A stretch of 64,000 nt of DNA from Brevibacterium daeguense (GCF_021729135.1 NZ_JAJTWW010000001.1:496001-560000); one strand, 5' to 3'. Shown: positions 1-8,868, counted from the stretch's first letter. Notes: generated by a model not told the origin, from the letters alone. Translations and numbers: made by a program.

Positions 1-974
1 CTCACACCGGTGGTGTCCTTGATCTTGCCGATATGGGCGGCCAGCAGGGTGATCGACGAGTACTGGCCGAATGCCTTCGCGATCTTCTGCTGGGTGATCT
101 GGAAGGACGAGATGGGCCGGTCGAACTGGATGCGGGTGCCGGTGTAGTCGAGTGCCGATTCGATGGCGTCGCGGGCCGCTCCGGTGACGCCGAAGACGAT
201 GCCATAGCGGGCCTCGGAGAGGCAGGACAGGGGGCCGCGCAGGCCCTTGGCCTTCGGAAGCATCGCGGAGGCCGGCAGGCGGACGTTGTCGAGGACGATC
301 TCGCCGGTGATCGACGCGCGCAGGGACAGCTTGCGCTTGACGACGGGCACCTCGACGCCGGGGGTGGCGGTGGGAATGACGAAGCCGCGGACGACGTTCC
401 TGCCCTGGTCGTCGGTCTCCTCGGTCTTGGCCCACACGACCATGACATCGGACACCGGCGAGTTGGTGATCCACATCTTCGCGCCGTTGAGGACCCAGTC
501 GTCGCCGTCCTTCTTGGCGAAGGTGCGCATCCCGCTCGGGTCGGAGCCGACGTCGGGCTCCGTCAGCCCGAAGCAGCCGATCGCGGTGCCGGCCGCCATC
601 TGCGGCAGCCATTCCTCCTTCTGCTCCTCCGATCCCCAGTGGTGGATGGCGAACATCGCCAGCGAGCCCTGCACGCTGACCAGCGAGCGCAGCCCGGAGT
701 CCACGGCTTCGAGCTCGCGGCAGGCCAGACCGTACTGGGTGGCCGAGGCGCCTGGGCACCCGTAGCCCTCCAGGTGCATGCCGAGCACGCCGAGCTCACC
801 CAGGCCCACAGCCAGCTCGCGAGCAGGAATGGTCCCTTCGAGGTAGTAGTCGCCGATGTGGTCGCGGACATTGTCGTCGAGCCACTTGCGGACGATGCCG
901 GCCCATTCGAGGTCCTCCTTCGAGAAGACGGAGTCGAGGCCGAGCAGGTCATCGGGAGTCACAGTCTTGCTCAT
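1..974 (-). CDS. Acyl-CoA dehydrogenase, glutaryl-CoA dehydrogenase-like (3' end outside window)
   Basis: This FAD-dependent acyl-CoA dehydrogenase probably oxidises glutaryl-CoA or a related short acyl-CoA and passes electrons to ETF. Reading leftward from ATG 974 gives an open frame of 324 codons to the window edge, so the C-terminus is missing. The family signature GCFGLTEPDVGSDPSGM and the following WITNSP segment form the flavin/substrate site. The later RIQFDRPISSFQ segment matches the C-terminal helical domain of the GcdH branch. A GAAAGA ribosome site lies 7 nt before the ATG. It is divergent from dxr. The family is clear, but the exact substrate is inferred from the GcdH-like motifs. 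Confidence 0.88.
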   Translation of the reverse strand, partial: MSKTVTPDDLLGLDSVFSKEDLEWAGIVRKWLDDNVRDHIGDYYLEGTIPARELAVGLGELGVLGMHLEGYGCPGASATQYGLACRELEAVDSGLRSLVSVQGSLAMFAIHHWGSEEQKEEWLPQMAAGTAIGCFGLTEPDVGSDPSGMRTFAKKDGDDWVLNGAKMWITNSPVSDVMVVWAKTEETDDQGRNVVRGFVIPTATPGVEVPVVKRKLSLRASITGEIVLDNVRLPASAMLPKAKGLRGPLSCLSEARYGIVFGVTGAARDAIESALDYTGTRIQFDRPISSFQITQQKIAKAFGQYSSITLLAAHIGKIKDTTGV

Positions 975-1078
975 CACAGTTCTTTCACTCGAGGTCGAAG
1001 CGGAACGCGCGCCGCTGTCTGCCGGGACCGGTGCGCGACGGCGTCGGATCAGTGCCGCGGCGCCGTCGGACCTCACCG

Positions 1079-1084
1079 TACTCT
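1079..1084 (+). promoter_or_regulatory. -10 box TACTCT of dxr
   Basis: TACTCT fits the actinobacterial TANNNT -10 element and ends 9 nt before the GTG at 1094. Transcription would therefore start only 2-3 nt before the codon, which favours GTG 1094 over the longer upstream frame. Confidence 0.5.
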
Positions 1085-1093
1085 AAGGAAGCG

Positions 1094-2344
1094 GTGACAT
1101 CATCGGTCAGCGTGAGCGTGCGTGAGATCATTGTAATGGGGGCCACAGGCTCGGTCGGCACTCAGGCCGTGGAGGTGGTCCTCGGCAACCCGGAGCTGTT
1201 CTCCGTGACGGGGCTGACCGCCGGGTCGAACCTCGGACTGCTCGCCGAACAGGCGGTGCGCCTCGGCGCCTGTCGGATCGGCCTCGCGCAAGCTCCCGCG
1301 GGCGGTGAGCCGGAGGTGCGCCAGGCGCTGACCGAGGTCGCGCAGCGCCTGGGGCTGCCGGACCGGGTCGAGCAGATCGAGCTCGGACCGGAGGCGGGAG
1401 TCCGCATCGCCGGGACCCCCGCGGACATGGTCCTCAACGCCGTCACCGGAGCCGTCGGACTGCGCTCCACGCTGGCTGCGCTCGACGCCGGCACCGACGT
1501 GGCGCTGGCCAACAAGGAATCGCTCATCGTGGGCGGTCCGCTCGTGCTCGAGGCCGCCGCACGCACCGGAGCACGGCTGATCCCCGTCGACAGCGAGCAC
1601 TCCGCGATCGCCCAGGCCCTGCGAGCCGGCCGCGCCGAGGAGGTCGACAGGCTCGTCATCACCGCCTCGGGCGGGCCGTTCCGGGGCATGCGCCGGGCCG
1701 AGCTCGACGCGGTCACGCCGGCACAGGCGCTCGCCCACCCGACGTGGACCATGGGCTCGGTGATCACGACCAACTCCGCGACCCTGGTCAACAAAGGCCT
1801 CGAGGTCATCGAGGCCCAGCTGCTGTTCGGGGTCGACTACGACCGGATCGACGTCGTCGTCCACCCGCAGTCGCAGATCCACTCCATGGTCCAGTTCGTC
1901 GACGGGTCGACGATCGCCCAGGTCTCCCCGCCCGACATGAAGCTGCCCATCGCCTACGCACTCGGGACCCACGGCGCCGGGGAACCGCGCCGGATCAGCG
2001 GAGCCACCCGTCCCAATGACTGGACCCGGGCGACGGAGTGGACGTTCGAGCCGGTCGACCACGAGGCGTTCCCCGCACTCGGCCTCGCATACGAGGCGGG
2101 TCGCCGAGGCGGCACCCACCCGTCCGTCTACAACGCGGCCAACGAGGTGCTCGTCGACGCATTCCATGACGGCCGCATCACCTTCCCGCAGATCGCCGAC
2201 GGCATCGCCGCCGCCCTGGCGACGCACCATTCTGACGCGAGCGGCCGCGCTCTCGACCTGGACAGCGTGCTCTCGGCCGACGCCGCCGCCCGGGAGCGGA
2301 CGAGCAGCTGGATCGAGCGGGCGGCTCCCGGGATCGCGCGATGA
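1094..2344 (+). CDS. dxr: 1-deoxy-D-xylulose 5-phosphate reductoisomerase
   Basis: Catalyses the NADPH-dependent conversion of DXP to MEP, the second step of the non-mevalonate isoprenoid pathway, in the cytosol. The NADPH-binding GATGSVGTQ is near the N-terminus. It is followed by NKESL, PVDSEHSA, the flexible-loop TASGGPF and the C-terminal HPTWTMGS, NSATLVNKGLE and SPPDMKLPIAYAL motifs, all typical of the actinobacterial enzyme. The length of 416 residues is usual. GTG 1094 is chosen because it starts just before the Rossmann fold and next to a -10 box; GTG 1112 and 1118 are alternatives. The stop overlaps the rseP start as ATGA, so the two genes are translationally coupled. Confidence 0.95.
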   Translation: MTSSVSVSVREIIVMGATGSVGTQAVEVVLGNPELFSVTGLTAGSNLGLLAEQAVRLGACRIGLAQAPAGGEPEVRQALTEVAQRLGLPDRVEQIELGPEAGVRIAGTPADMVLNAVTGAVGLRSTLAALDAGTDVALANKESLIVGGPLVLEAAARTGARLIPVDSEHSAIAQALRAGRAEEVDRLVITASGGPFRGMRRAELDAVTPAQALAHPTWTMGSVITTNSATLVNKGLEVIEAQLLFGVDYDRIDVVVHPQSQIHSMVQFVDGSTIAQVSPPDMKLPIAYALGTHGAGEPRRISGATRPNDWTRATEWTFEPVDHEAFPALGLAYEAGRRGGTHPSVYNAANEVLVDAFHDGRITFPQIADGIAAALATHHSDASGRALDLDSVLSADAAARERTSSWIERAAPGIAR

Positions 2345-3879
2345 GTCCGCTGCTCTACGCGCTCGGCGTCGTCCTGCTCGTCCTCGGGGTGAGCATCTCG
2401 ATCGCCCTGCACGAGCTGGGGCACCTGATCCCGGCCAAGAGGTTCGGCGTCAAGGTCACCCACTACATGATCGGGTTCGGGCCGACGCTGTTCTCCTTCC
2501 GCCGCGGTGAGACCGAGTACGGGGTGAAGGCGCTGCCGCTGGGCGGTTTCATCGCGATGCCGGGGATGTACCCGCCGGAGGACTCGACCCACGCCCGAGC
2601 CGAGCAGCTGGTGGGCGCCCCGGGCGCCCAGGACATCGACGCCGATGAGGACGGAATCGACGCCGCCGACATCGTGACTGCCGACGCCCGGCTGCGGGCA
2701 GCGGGTGAGGTGGCGGGATCCGTGCCCGCGCCCGCTGGTGGCGATGCCGCGGCTTCCGGTGCGGGCGCCGAGGCGCCCGGCGCACGCAGCCGGCGGCGCG
2801 GGCGGCTCTTCGAACGCACGATGGCTGACGCACGGGAATTCTCCAATCAGGAGATCGATCCCGGTGAGGAGCACCGGACGTTCTACGCGCTGACGGTGCC
2901 CAGGCGCCTGGTGGTGATGTTCGGGGGCCCGTTCGTCAATCTGCTGCTGGGCATCGGGGTCATGGCGATCGTGCTGCTGGGCATCGGCACCATCCAGCCC
3001 ACGACGACCGTCGCCAGCACCGTCGAATGTGCGGTTCCGGCCTCCGAGGCGGTCGAGCGTCCTGCCGATCAGCGCACTGCGTGCCAGCCGGGTGACCCGC
3101 TGACACCGGCCTGGGAGATCGGCCTGCAGCCGGGAGACGTGATCGTGTCGATCGACGGGACCGAGCTCGACGACTGGGACGAACTGGCCGAGGCGGTCGG
3201 CCGCTCCGCCGGGGAGACGGTGCCGATGGTCATCGAGCGCGACGGGCAGCAGCAGACGCTGCAGGTGCCGATCATCGCCACCGAGCGGCCTGTCACCGAT
3301 GACGACGGCGTGCCGGTGCTGAATGACGACGGGACACCTCGCACGGAGACCACCGGCTTCCTCGGGGTCAGCCCCACCCAGGAACGCCGGCCGTTGGGCG
3401 TGCTGGAGTTCCCCGGGGAGATGGCCGAGATGATCGGGCAGACCTTCCAGGCGCTGTTCACGCTGCCGGAGAAGCTCGTCGAGATCACCCAGGTCGCGCT
3501 CAGCGACGCCGAACGCGACCCGAACGGGCCGATCGGAATGGTCGGAGTCGGGCGGGTCGCCGGGGAGATCGTCGGCACCGATCGCCTCGAAGTCATCGAG
3601 AAGGTCCAGGTCGGGCTGTCGCTGCTCGGCTCCCTCAACCTCTTCCTGTTCGCCTTCAACATGGTGCCCCTGCTCCCGCTCGACGGCGGCCACGTCGCCG
3701 TCGCGCTGTACGAGGGAGGCCGCCGCCAGGTCAATCTCAAGCGCGGGCACGGGATCATCGGACCGTTCGACACGGCGCGCCTGCTGCCGCTGACCTACGC
3801 GGTGGTGGGAGTGCTGCTGGGCATGACCGTCCTGCTTCTTTATGTCGACATCTTCAAACCCGTCGTCCTGTTCAGCTGA
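2341..3879 (+). CDS. rip1: Site-2 intramembrane zinc metalloprotease (M50, RseP/Rip1 family)
   Basis: Membrane protease that cuts transmembrane segments of anti-sigma factors and other membrane substrates. The catalytic HELGH lies in the first transmembrane helix (residues about 22-26). A PDZ domain covers roughly residues 250-310, and the third zinc ligand is in the NMVPLLPLDGGH helix near residue 445. At 512 residues it is about 100 longer than mycobacterial Rip1. The extra length is an acidic, then Ala/Gly/Arg-rich insertion at about residues 85-165, between the first helix and the conserved PGEEHRTFYALTVPRR stretch. It is coupled to dxr by ATGA, as in other actinobacteria, but ispG, normally next, is displaced by about 6 kb. 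Its last codons are the first unit of a minisatellite. Confidence 0.94.
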   Translation: MSPLLYALGVVLLVLGVSISIALHELGHLIPAKRFGVKVTHYMIGFGPTLFSFRRGETEYGVKALPLGGFIAMPGMYPPEDSTHARAEQLVGAPGAQDIDADEDGIDAADIVTADARLRAAGEVAGSVPAPAGGDAAASGAGAEAPGARSRRRGRLFERTMADAREFSNQEIDPGEEHRTFYALTVPRRLVVMFGGPFVNLLLGIGVMAIVLLGIGTIQPTTTVASTVECAVPASEAVERPADQRTACQPGDPLTPAWEIGLQPGDVIVSIDGTELDDWDELAEAVGRSAGETVPMVIERDGQQQTLQVPIIATERPVTDDDGVPVLNDDGTPRTETTGFLGVSPTQERRPLGVLEFPGEMAEMIGQTFQALFTLPEKLVEITQVALSDAERDPNGPIGMVGVGRVAGEIVGTDRLEVIEKVQVGLSLLGSLNLFLFAFNMVPLLPLDGGHVAVALYEGGRRQVNLKRGHGIIGPFDTARLLPLTYAVVGVLLGMTVLLLYVDIFKPVVLFS

Positions 3880-3955
3880 CGCGTCCTGTTTCAGCTGACC
3901 CGTCCTGTTCAGTTGACCCGGCCTGTTTCAGCTGACCCGTCCTGTTCAGTTGACG
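3864..3955 (+). repeat. Minisatellite: five 18-19 bp units covering the rseP stop
   Basis: Five imperfect tandem units follow the pattern CGTCCTGTT(T)CAGYTGACC, beginning at 3864, 3882, 3901, 3919 and 3938. Unit 1 is the last codons of rseP with its TGA; the other four are downstream copies. Units alternate between 18 and 19 bp and between CAGCTGAC and CAGTTGAC, which suggests duplication in pairs. No promoter or terminator is visible inside the array. The remaining intergenic DNA to about 4140 shows no other feature. Confidence 0.85.
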
Positions 3956-4140
3956 CGGCGGGGGCGGCTCATGGCCAGGACGATCTCCGCCGGCCGGACC
4001 CCGTGGCCCGGCACGGGCGCTGTCACCCGAGCAGGATCGGAGTAGCCGGCCGGCGCCTCGGCGGCTCACACTCGGAGGGTGGACGGGACAGGTGCGGCGG
4101 TGATGCGACCGTGAGGGAGATACGCAGCGCGGAGCGGATC

Positions 4141-5124
4141 GTGCTCGACTCACCGGAGCCGGCAGTCGTCGCGACGGGACTGCGCAAGGCGTTCGGCGGC
4201 AAGGTCGCGGTCGCCGGCGTCGATCTCACGATCCCGCGCGGAGGCGTGTTCGGGATCCTGGGTCCCAATGGAGCAGGCAAGACCACGGTCATCCGGATGC
4301 TGGCCACGCTCCTGCCGGTCGACGGAGGACAGGCCAGGGTGCTCGGCCACGACCTGCGCACCGCCGGCGGCGAGATCCGCAGAAGGGTCGCGCTCACCGG
4401 ACAGTTCGCCTCGCTCGACGAGGACCTCACGGGACGTGAGAACCTCACGCTGATCTCGCAGCTGTTCGGCTATTCCGCAGGCGAGGCGCGGCAGCGAGCG
4501 CGGGAGCTGCTCGCCGCCTTCGGGCTGCTCGATGCGGCCGACCGGCAGGTCAAGAAGTACTCGGGCGGCATGCGGCGCCGACTCGACATCGCGGCCTCCC
4601 TGGTCGTCACCCCCGAATTGCTGTTCCTCGATGAGCCGACCACCGGCCTCGACCCCCGCAGCCGCAATCAGGTCTGGGACATCGTGCGCTCGCTGGTCAG
4701 CGCCGGCACGACCGTGCTGCTGACCACCCAATACCTCGACGAGGCCGACCGGCTCGCCGATCGGATCGCCGTCATCGACCACGGCCGCGTGATCGCGGAG
4801 GGCACCAGCGATGAGCTCAAAGCGCTGATCGGGCAGGGGACTGTCAAGGTCCGGCTCGCCGACCCCGCCGACCGCCGTCGTGCCGCCGAGCTGCTCACCG
4901 CGCTGCTCGACTCCGAACCACTCCCGCGCACCGACCCGGTCGAGATCGATTTCACGGTGACCGGCGACGCTCCCGTCGCAGAGGTGCTGACCCGCTTGGA
5001 GGCAGCCGGCTTTGCGGTCACGGCCTTCTCGCTCGGCCAGCCCAGCCTCGACGAGGTCTTCCTCGCGATCACCGGTGAGCCATCCCACGAGGACGCCGAC
5101 GACAGCCGGGAGGACCCGGAATGA
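4141..5124 (+). CDS. ABC transporter ATP-binding protein, DrrA family
   Basis: ATPase subunit of an ABC-2 type exporter of the daunorubicin-resistance class. Walker A (GPNGAGKTT), the signature [10 protein letters not shown], Walker B ([12 protein letters not shown]) and the DrrA-type C-terminal domain ending in [10 protein letters not shown] are all present. The frame is open from 3913, but the extra N-terminus resembles no family member. GTG 4141 has GGAG 6 nt upstream and starts just before the ATP-binding core; GTG 4111 is the alternative. The stop overlaps the permease start as ATGA. The substrate is unknown. Next to it lies a putative GTP-derived small-molecule cluster, which makes export of that product a possibility but no more. 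Confidence 0.9.
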   Translation: MLDSPEPAVVATGLRKAFGGKVAVAGVDLTIPRGGVFGILGPNGAGKTTVIRMLATLLPVDGGQARVLGHDLRTAGGEIRRRVALTGQFASLDEDLTGRENLTLISQLFGYSAGEARQRARELLAAFGLLDAADRQVKKYSGGMRRRLDIAASLVVTPELLFLDEPTTGLDPRSRNQVWDIVRSLVSAGTTVLLTTQYLDEADRLADRIAVIDHGRVIAEGTSDELKALIGQGTVKVRLADPADRRRAAELLTALLDSEPLPRTDPVEIDFTVTGDAPVAEVLTRLEAAGFAVTAFSLGQPSLDEVFLAITGEPSHEDADDSREDPE

Positions 5125-5945
5125 CCACCGTCCAGCCCCGGTCCGAGGTGTCCTCGGTGCTGCGCCCGGCTGCCGAGCATCCGGAACCTGCGTCACCGCT
5201 GCGCGCCTCGCTCGTCTACGCCAAGCGCGCGATGCTCAAGATCCGGCACGTGCCCGAGCAGCTGTTCGATGTCACCGTCTTCCCGATCATGATGACCCTG
5301 ATGTTCACGTTCCTGTTCGGCGGAGCGCTCGCGGGCTCCGTGGACGCCTACGTGCAGTACCTGATCCCGGGCATCTTCGCCCAGACGATCATCATGATCA
5401 CGATGTACACCGGGCTGACCCTGAACAAGGACATCGAGAAGGGCATCTTCGACCGCTTCCGGTCGCTGCCGGTCTGGCGACCCGCACCACTCGTCGGCGC
5501 GCTGCTGGGCGACCAGGTGCGCTACCTGCTCGCCGGCGCGATCACGATGGCGCTCGGGTTCATGCTCGGATTCCGGCCCGAGGGCGGCCTGCTCTCGGTG
5601 CTCGTCGCCACTGTGCTGCTGCTGGTGTTCGCGTTCGCGCTGTCATGGATGTGGACGATGATCGCCCTGCTCGTGCGCACCGAGCAGGCCCTGATGGGAA
5701 TCTCGATGTTCATCCTCATGCCGCTGGTGTTCGCCAGCAACATCTTCGTCGACCCCGCGACCATGCCGCGCTGGCTGCAGGGCTTCGTCGAGGTCAATCC
5801 GGTGAGCGTGGTGGTCACCGCGATGCGCGACGTGATGAGCGGATCCCCGGTCGCCTCGGACATCCTGCTCGTCTTCGTGTGGTCGGCAATCCTGGTTGCC
5901 GGATTCGGCCCGATCTCCATGATGCTGTACAACCGCAAGACCTGA
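5121..5945 (+). CDS. ABC-2 type permease, DrrB family
   Basis: Membrane subunit of the DrrAB-like exporter, 274 residues with about six hydrophobic segments. The cytosolic N-terminus is followed by a conserved stretch around [16 protein letters not shown], then [15 protein letters not shown] and a run of membrane helices. The [15 protein letters not shown] and [18 protein letters not shown] segments are typical of DrrB proteins. ATGA overlap with the ATPase gene indicates coupled synthesis of the two subunits. The cargo cannot be read from the sequence. Confidence 0.9.
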   Translation: MTTVQPRSEVSSVLRPAAEHPEPASPLRASLVYAKRAMLKIRHVPEQLFDVTVFPIMMTLMFTFLFGGALAGSVDAYVQYLIPGIFAQTIIMITMYTGLTLNKDIEKGIFDRFRSLPVWRPAPLVGALLGDQVRYLLAGAITMALGFMLGFRPEGGLLSVLVATVLLLVFAFALSWMWTMIALLVRTEQALMGISMFILMPLVFASNIFVDPATMPRWLQGFVEVNPVSVVVTAMRDVMSGSPVASDILLVFVWSAILVAGFGPISMMLYNRKT

Positions 5946-6016
5946 GCGTCCCGCGGGCCGCTTCCCGGCGCGCTCAGCCGCGGCACCGGCTGCGCGGTCG
6001 ACCGCGCCGAGGGCGC

Positions 6017-6022
6017 TAGTCT
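6017..6022 (+). promoter_or_regulatory. -10 box TAGTCT, leaderless start of the RibA-reductase gene
   Basis: TAGTCT is followed by exactly 7 nt and then the ATG at 6030, the classic geometry of an actinobacterial leaderless transcript. There is no Shine-Dalgarno sequence and no room for an FMN riboswitch. Confidence 0.65.
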
Positions 6023-6029
6023 GTCCCCT

Positions 6030-7484
6030 ATGGAAGAATCGCTGTCTGCAGCAGGGGAGTCAATGCCGGGTCGCGAACCGACGCCGGTCTGGAGCGCGGA
6101 CACGATCCTGCCGACGGCTCACGGCAGGTTCCGGATGCTGGCTCATACGGACCGAACCGGGGTCGAGCACCTCGCTCTGCTGATGGGGAATCCGGAGACC
6201 GCCGACGCTCCACTGGTCCGGGTGCACAGCGAGTGCCTCACCGGTGACGCGCTGGGATCCTACCGCTGCGACTGCGGGGAGCAGCTCGATATCTCCATGG
6301 CCCACATCGCTGCCGCGGGCTGCGGAATCCTCCTCTACCTGCGAGGTCATGAGGGCCGCGGCATCGGGCTGCTCAACAAACTCCGCGCCTACGAGCTGCA
6401 GGATCGGGGCCTTGACACCGTCGAGGCGAACGCGGCTCTCGGGCTGCCCATCGACGCCCGCGACTACCAGGCGGCCGCCGCGATGCTGCGGGCTCTGGAC
6501 TGCACGCGGATCCGCCTCCTCACAGCCAACCCCCTCAAGCAGATCGAGCTCGAGGCCAACGGCATCGAGGTCGTCGACCGGCTGCGCCCACCGGTGGCCG
6601 ACCGACCCGAGAACTCCCACTATCTGGAGACGAAGCGCTCGGGGATGAATCACGACCGTCCGAGCGATTCCGATGCCTCACCGCTGCCCGATCTCTACAC
6701 GCCGCTGGTCGGCCGCACCGAGGTGATCGCCCAGCTCGCCCAGAGCACCGACGGCTTCATCGCCGCGAACGGGGGCGATGCGGAGTTCGTGTCGGGCGCG
6801 GCCGATCGCGAGCACCTGCACCGGCTCCGGTCGCTGGCCGCCGTCGTCCTCGTGGGTGTGTCGACCGTGCGCGCCGACGATCCCAAGCTCACCGTGCGCG
6901 CGGTGCAGGGTCCCAACCCGGTCCGCGCGATCCTCGATCCGCACGGGCGCGTCCCGCTGGACAGCCACGTGCTGACCCAGCCCGACGCTCCGACCCTGTG
7001 GCTCCTCGGCGAGAGGATCCCCGTGCCGGAATCGCTCGCGTCCCACGTGACGGTTCTCCGCCTCCCGGAGACTGCCGGCCAGGCGGCACGAGGCGGGTCG
7101 TCGCGGGACGATCCGGCCGGCGATCACCCGGCACGGGGTGGCGCGGTCGAGGAGCACTGTCTGGACGTTCCTCCGGCCGTGATCCTTCAGGTGCTGGGCC
7201 GGCACGTACCCGGCACTGTCCTGGTCGAGGGCGGCGGCCGCACCGTCTCGGAGTTCCTCTCCGCGGGGCTGCTGGACCGCCTGTTCCTCACGGTCGCCCC
7301 CGTGCTCATCGGCAACGGCGTGCCGGGGCTGCGGTTCACCGGATCCGATGTGATGGCCGAGGCGCTGCGGGCGCCGTTCCGCCGTCATGTCTTCGGCGCC
7401 GACGTGTGCACCGAGTTCGTCTTCTCCGCAGCTGCCCGAGCCGCCACCCCCGGGCTGTCGGACGGGTCCACTCCGCTGAGCTGA
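6030..7484 (+). CDS. GTP cyclohydrolase II fused to a RibD-type pyrimidine reductase domain
   Basis: The N-terminal half (about residues 25-205) is a GTP cyclohydrolase II. The zinc site ECLTGDALGSYRCDC, the GTP-binding RGHEGRGIGL and KLRAYELQD with its catalytic-pocket tyrosine are all kept, so GTP opening to the 2,5-diaminopyrimidinone is expected. The C-terminal half (about 220-470) is a RibD C-terminal/DHFR-like reductase with STDGFIA, VGVSTVRADDP and LVEGGGRT. RibB and the RibG deaminase are absent, so this is not an ordinary riboflavin operon. The gene is transcribed alone from a leaderless promoter. Its last 100 nt overlap the glycosyltransferase gene on the other strand. I infer a dedicated pathway to a reduced pyrimidine or pterin compound. 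Confidence 0.88.
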   Translation: MEESLSAAGESMPGREPTPVWSADTILPTAHGRFRMLAHTDRTGVEHLALLMGNPETADAPLVRVHSECLTGDALGSYRCDCGEQLDISMAHIAAAGCGILLYLRGHEGRGIGLLNKLRAYELQDRGLDTVEANAALGLPIDARDYQAAAAMLRALDCTRIRLLTANPLKQIELEANGIEVVDRLRPPVADRPENSHYLETKRSGMNHDRPSDSDASPLPDLYTPLVGRTEVIAQLAQSTDGFIAANGGDAEFVSGAADREHLHRLRSLAAVVLVGVSTVRADDPKLTVRAVQGPNPVRAILDPHGRVPLDSHVLTQPDAPTLWLLGERIPVPESLASHVTVLRLPETAGQAARGGSSRDDPAGDHPARGGAVEEHCLDVPPAVILQVLGRHVPGTVLVEGGGRTVSEFLSAGLLDRLFLTVAPVLIGNGVPGLRFTGSDVMAEALRAPFRRHVFGADVCTEFVFSAAARAATPGLSDGSTPLS

Positions 7485-8491
7485 GGGCGGCCCGGCGAGG
7501 TGAGCGTGTCGCTGATGACCTGCGCGGTGGCCGCCCACGAGGGCAGGGTCCCGCGGCGGCGTCCAGCGATGTCGCGCAGCTCGGCCCGCCAGTCGCCATC
7601 CCGCAGCCACCGTCGGATGCCTGCTCGCCAGGCGGGCGCGTCGCGCGGGTCGAACGTGCAGCCGGCGGCGGGGGAGCCGAGCGCCTCGACGGCTCCGGTG
7701 CCGGTGGAGACGAATGCTGGGATCCCTGCTGCTCCGGCTTCCGCGACCACCAGACCGTAGGTCTCGAAGCGCGAGGGGAGCAGCAGCAGCTCCGCAGTGT
7801 CGTACAGGTCATCGATCCGGCCGCCGTCCAGCTCGCCCAGCAGGGCGATGCGGCCGGGCTCGATCACGCTCGCGATCCGGCCGCGCAGCCGGTCCGCGTA
7901 CTCCCCGTCGGCGACGGGTCCGGCGATGCGCAGCTGCCAGTCGTCGTCCTGCAGCCGTGCCAGCGCCTCGACGAGAAGCAGCTGGTTCTTCACCGGGCTG
8001 ATCGCTCCGACGGCGATCAGATCCCTGCCGTCCCGCCGTGCGGCAGCGGGGCGCGGTCGCACCCCGGGCGGCGCCACGACGACGTCGCGGCGCCCGTAGC
8101 GGGCGGTGAGGTCGCGGGCGGCCCAGCTGCTGGTGGCGATCACGGCATCCGCACCGGCCACACAGATGCGCTCTCGGGCGGCGACCCGCTCCCGGTCCTC
8201 CGCGGGGGCAGCGGCCGCCTGCGGCATGTGCATGAGCAGGACCAGGGGCCACCTGCGCCTGCCGGCGAACGCCTCGGGAACCGAGCAGCCCACGAGGCTG
8301 TCGAGCAGGACCGGGCCTTCTGCCTCCGCGACCAGCTCGACGACGGTCCGGCGCGCCGCGGGCCCGGGTTCCGGCCAGTCTCCTCGGACGCGGTGCGCTG
8401 TCAGCTCCGGCAGCTCCGCCAGCACGAACGCGTTGTAGCGGCTGCCGCCGCTGACCGCGGGCAGCTCGGGTTCGATCAGGTGAGCGGTCAC
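7385..8491 (-). CDS. Glycosyltransferase, family 4-like
   Basis: GT-B fold glycosyltransferase of 368 residues. The N-terminal acceptor half contains LLMHMP. The C-terminal nucleotide-sugar half begins at VGAISPVKNQ and carries the GT4 hallmark EX7E region around LLPSRFETYGLVVAEAGAAG. GTG 8491 overlaps the stop of the upstream PTPS-like gene as GTGA, so the genes are coupled. The last ~33 codons run antisense through the end of the RibA-reductase gene. Sugar donor and acceptor are unknown; the context suggests that a pterin- or pyrimidine-type product is glycosylated. Confidence 0.87.
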   Translation of the reverse strand: MTAHLIEPELPAVSGGSRYNAFVLAELPELTAHRVRGDWPEPGPAARRTVVELVAEAEGPVLLDSLVGCSVPEAFAGRRRWPLVLLMHMPQAAAAPAEDRERVAARERICVAGADAVIATSSWAARDLTARYGRRDVVVAPPGVRPRPAAARRDGRDLIAVGAISPVKNQLLLVEALARLQDDDWQLRIAGPVADGEYADRLRGRIASVIEPGRIALLGELDGGRIDDLYDTAELLLLPSRFETYGLVVAEAGAAGIPAFVSTGTGAVEALGSPAAGCTFDPRDAPAWRAGIRRWLRDGDWRAELRDIAGRRRGTLPSWAATAQVISDTLTSPGRPQLSGVDPSDSPGVAARAAAEKTNSVHTSAPKT

Positions 8492-8868
8492 GGGGTCAGG
8501 CGGCAGGACACCCTGGCCCGGGGGTTCTCGACGACCGTGACGGTCAGCGCGGCGAAGGAATGCCAGTCTGGGATCCCGGCGGCGATCCGCTCCGCCAGGT
8601 GCGCCGCGATGGCCTCGCTCGTCGACAGCCTCCCGGCGAAGTCGGGATGATCGTCGAGGTTGCGGTAGCGAATCCCGGAGAGCGCCTCGTCGAGCAGCGC
8701 TGAGGCCCGGCCGATGTCCATCACCACGGCGTGCTCGTCGAGCTGCTCGCGCTCGAATGTCGCCTCGACGGTGAGCGTGGCGCCGTGCAGGCCGGCTGCG
8801 GGGCCGAAGAAGTCATCAGGCAGGCTGTGGGCGATCATGGCATGGTCGCTGACGGTCAGTGAGTACAC
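8488..8868 (-). CDS. 6-pyruvoyl/6-carboxy-tetrahydropterin synthase homologue, divergent subfamily
   Basis: A 126-residue T-fold protein related to PTPS/QueD. The conserved VVMDIG and YRNLDDHPDF motifs and the C-terminal VVENPRA segment place it in the family. Active-site positions are altered. One zinc histidine (MIAHSLPD) and the first histidine of the HGH pair remain, but the pair reads HGA. The catalytic cysteine that precedes HGH is absent, and the LDH-type histidine is replaced in RYRNLDD. It may therefore bind a pterin without the usual chemistry, or use another mechanism. It overlaps the dehydrogenase gene by 13 nt upstream and the glycosyltransferase by GTGA downstream. Confidence 0.82.
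   Translation of the reverse strand: MYSLTVSDHAMIAHSLPDDFFGPAAGLHGATLTVEATFEREQLDEHAVVMDIGRASALLDEALSGIRYRNLDDHPDFAGRLSTSEAIAAHLAERIAAGIPDWHSFAALTVTVVENPRARVSCRLTP

Noticed and set aside
1100-2230. Long minus-strand open frame opposite dxr, and many similar antisense frames opposite other genes
   Set aside because: At this GC content antisense frames stay open by chance. They have no domain motifs or start signals, and the plus-strand genes are well-known families.
3913-4140. N-terminal extension of the ABC ATPase from 3913
   Set aside because: It would begin inside the minisatellite and has no ribosome site or family similarity; GTG 4141 has a proper GGAG.
6030-7484. Calling the fusion protein simply ribA of riboflavin biosynthesis
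   Set aside because: The other riboflavin genes are absent, and the neighbours are a glycosyltransferase and a PTPS-like protein, so a dedicated paralogue is more likely.
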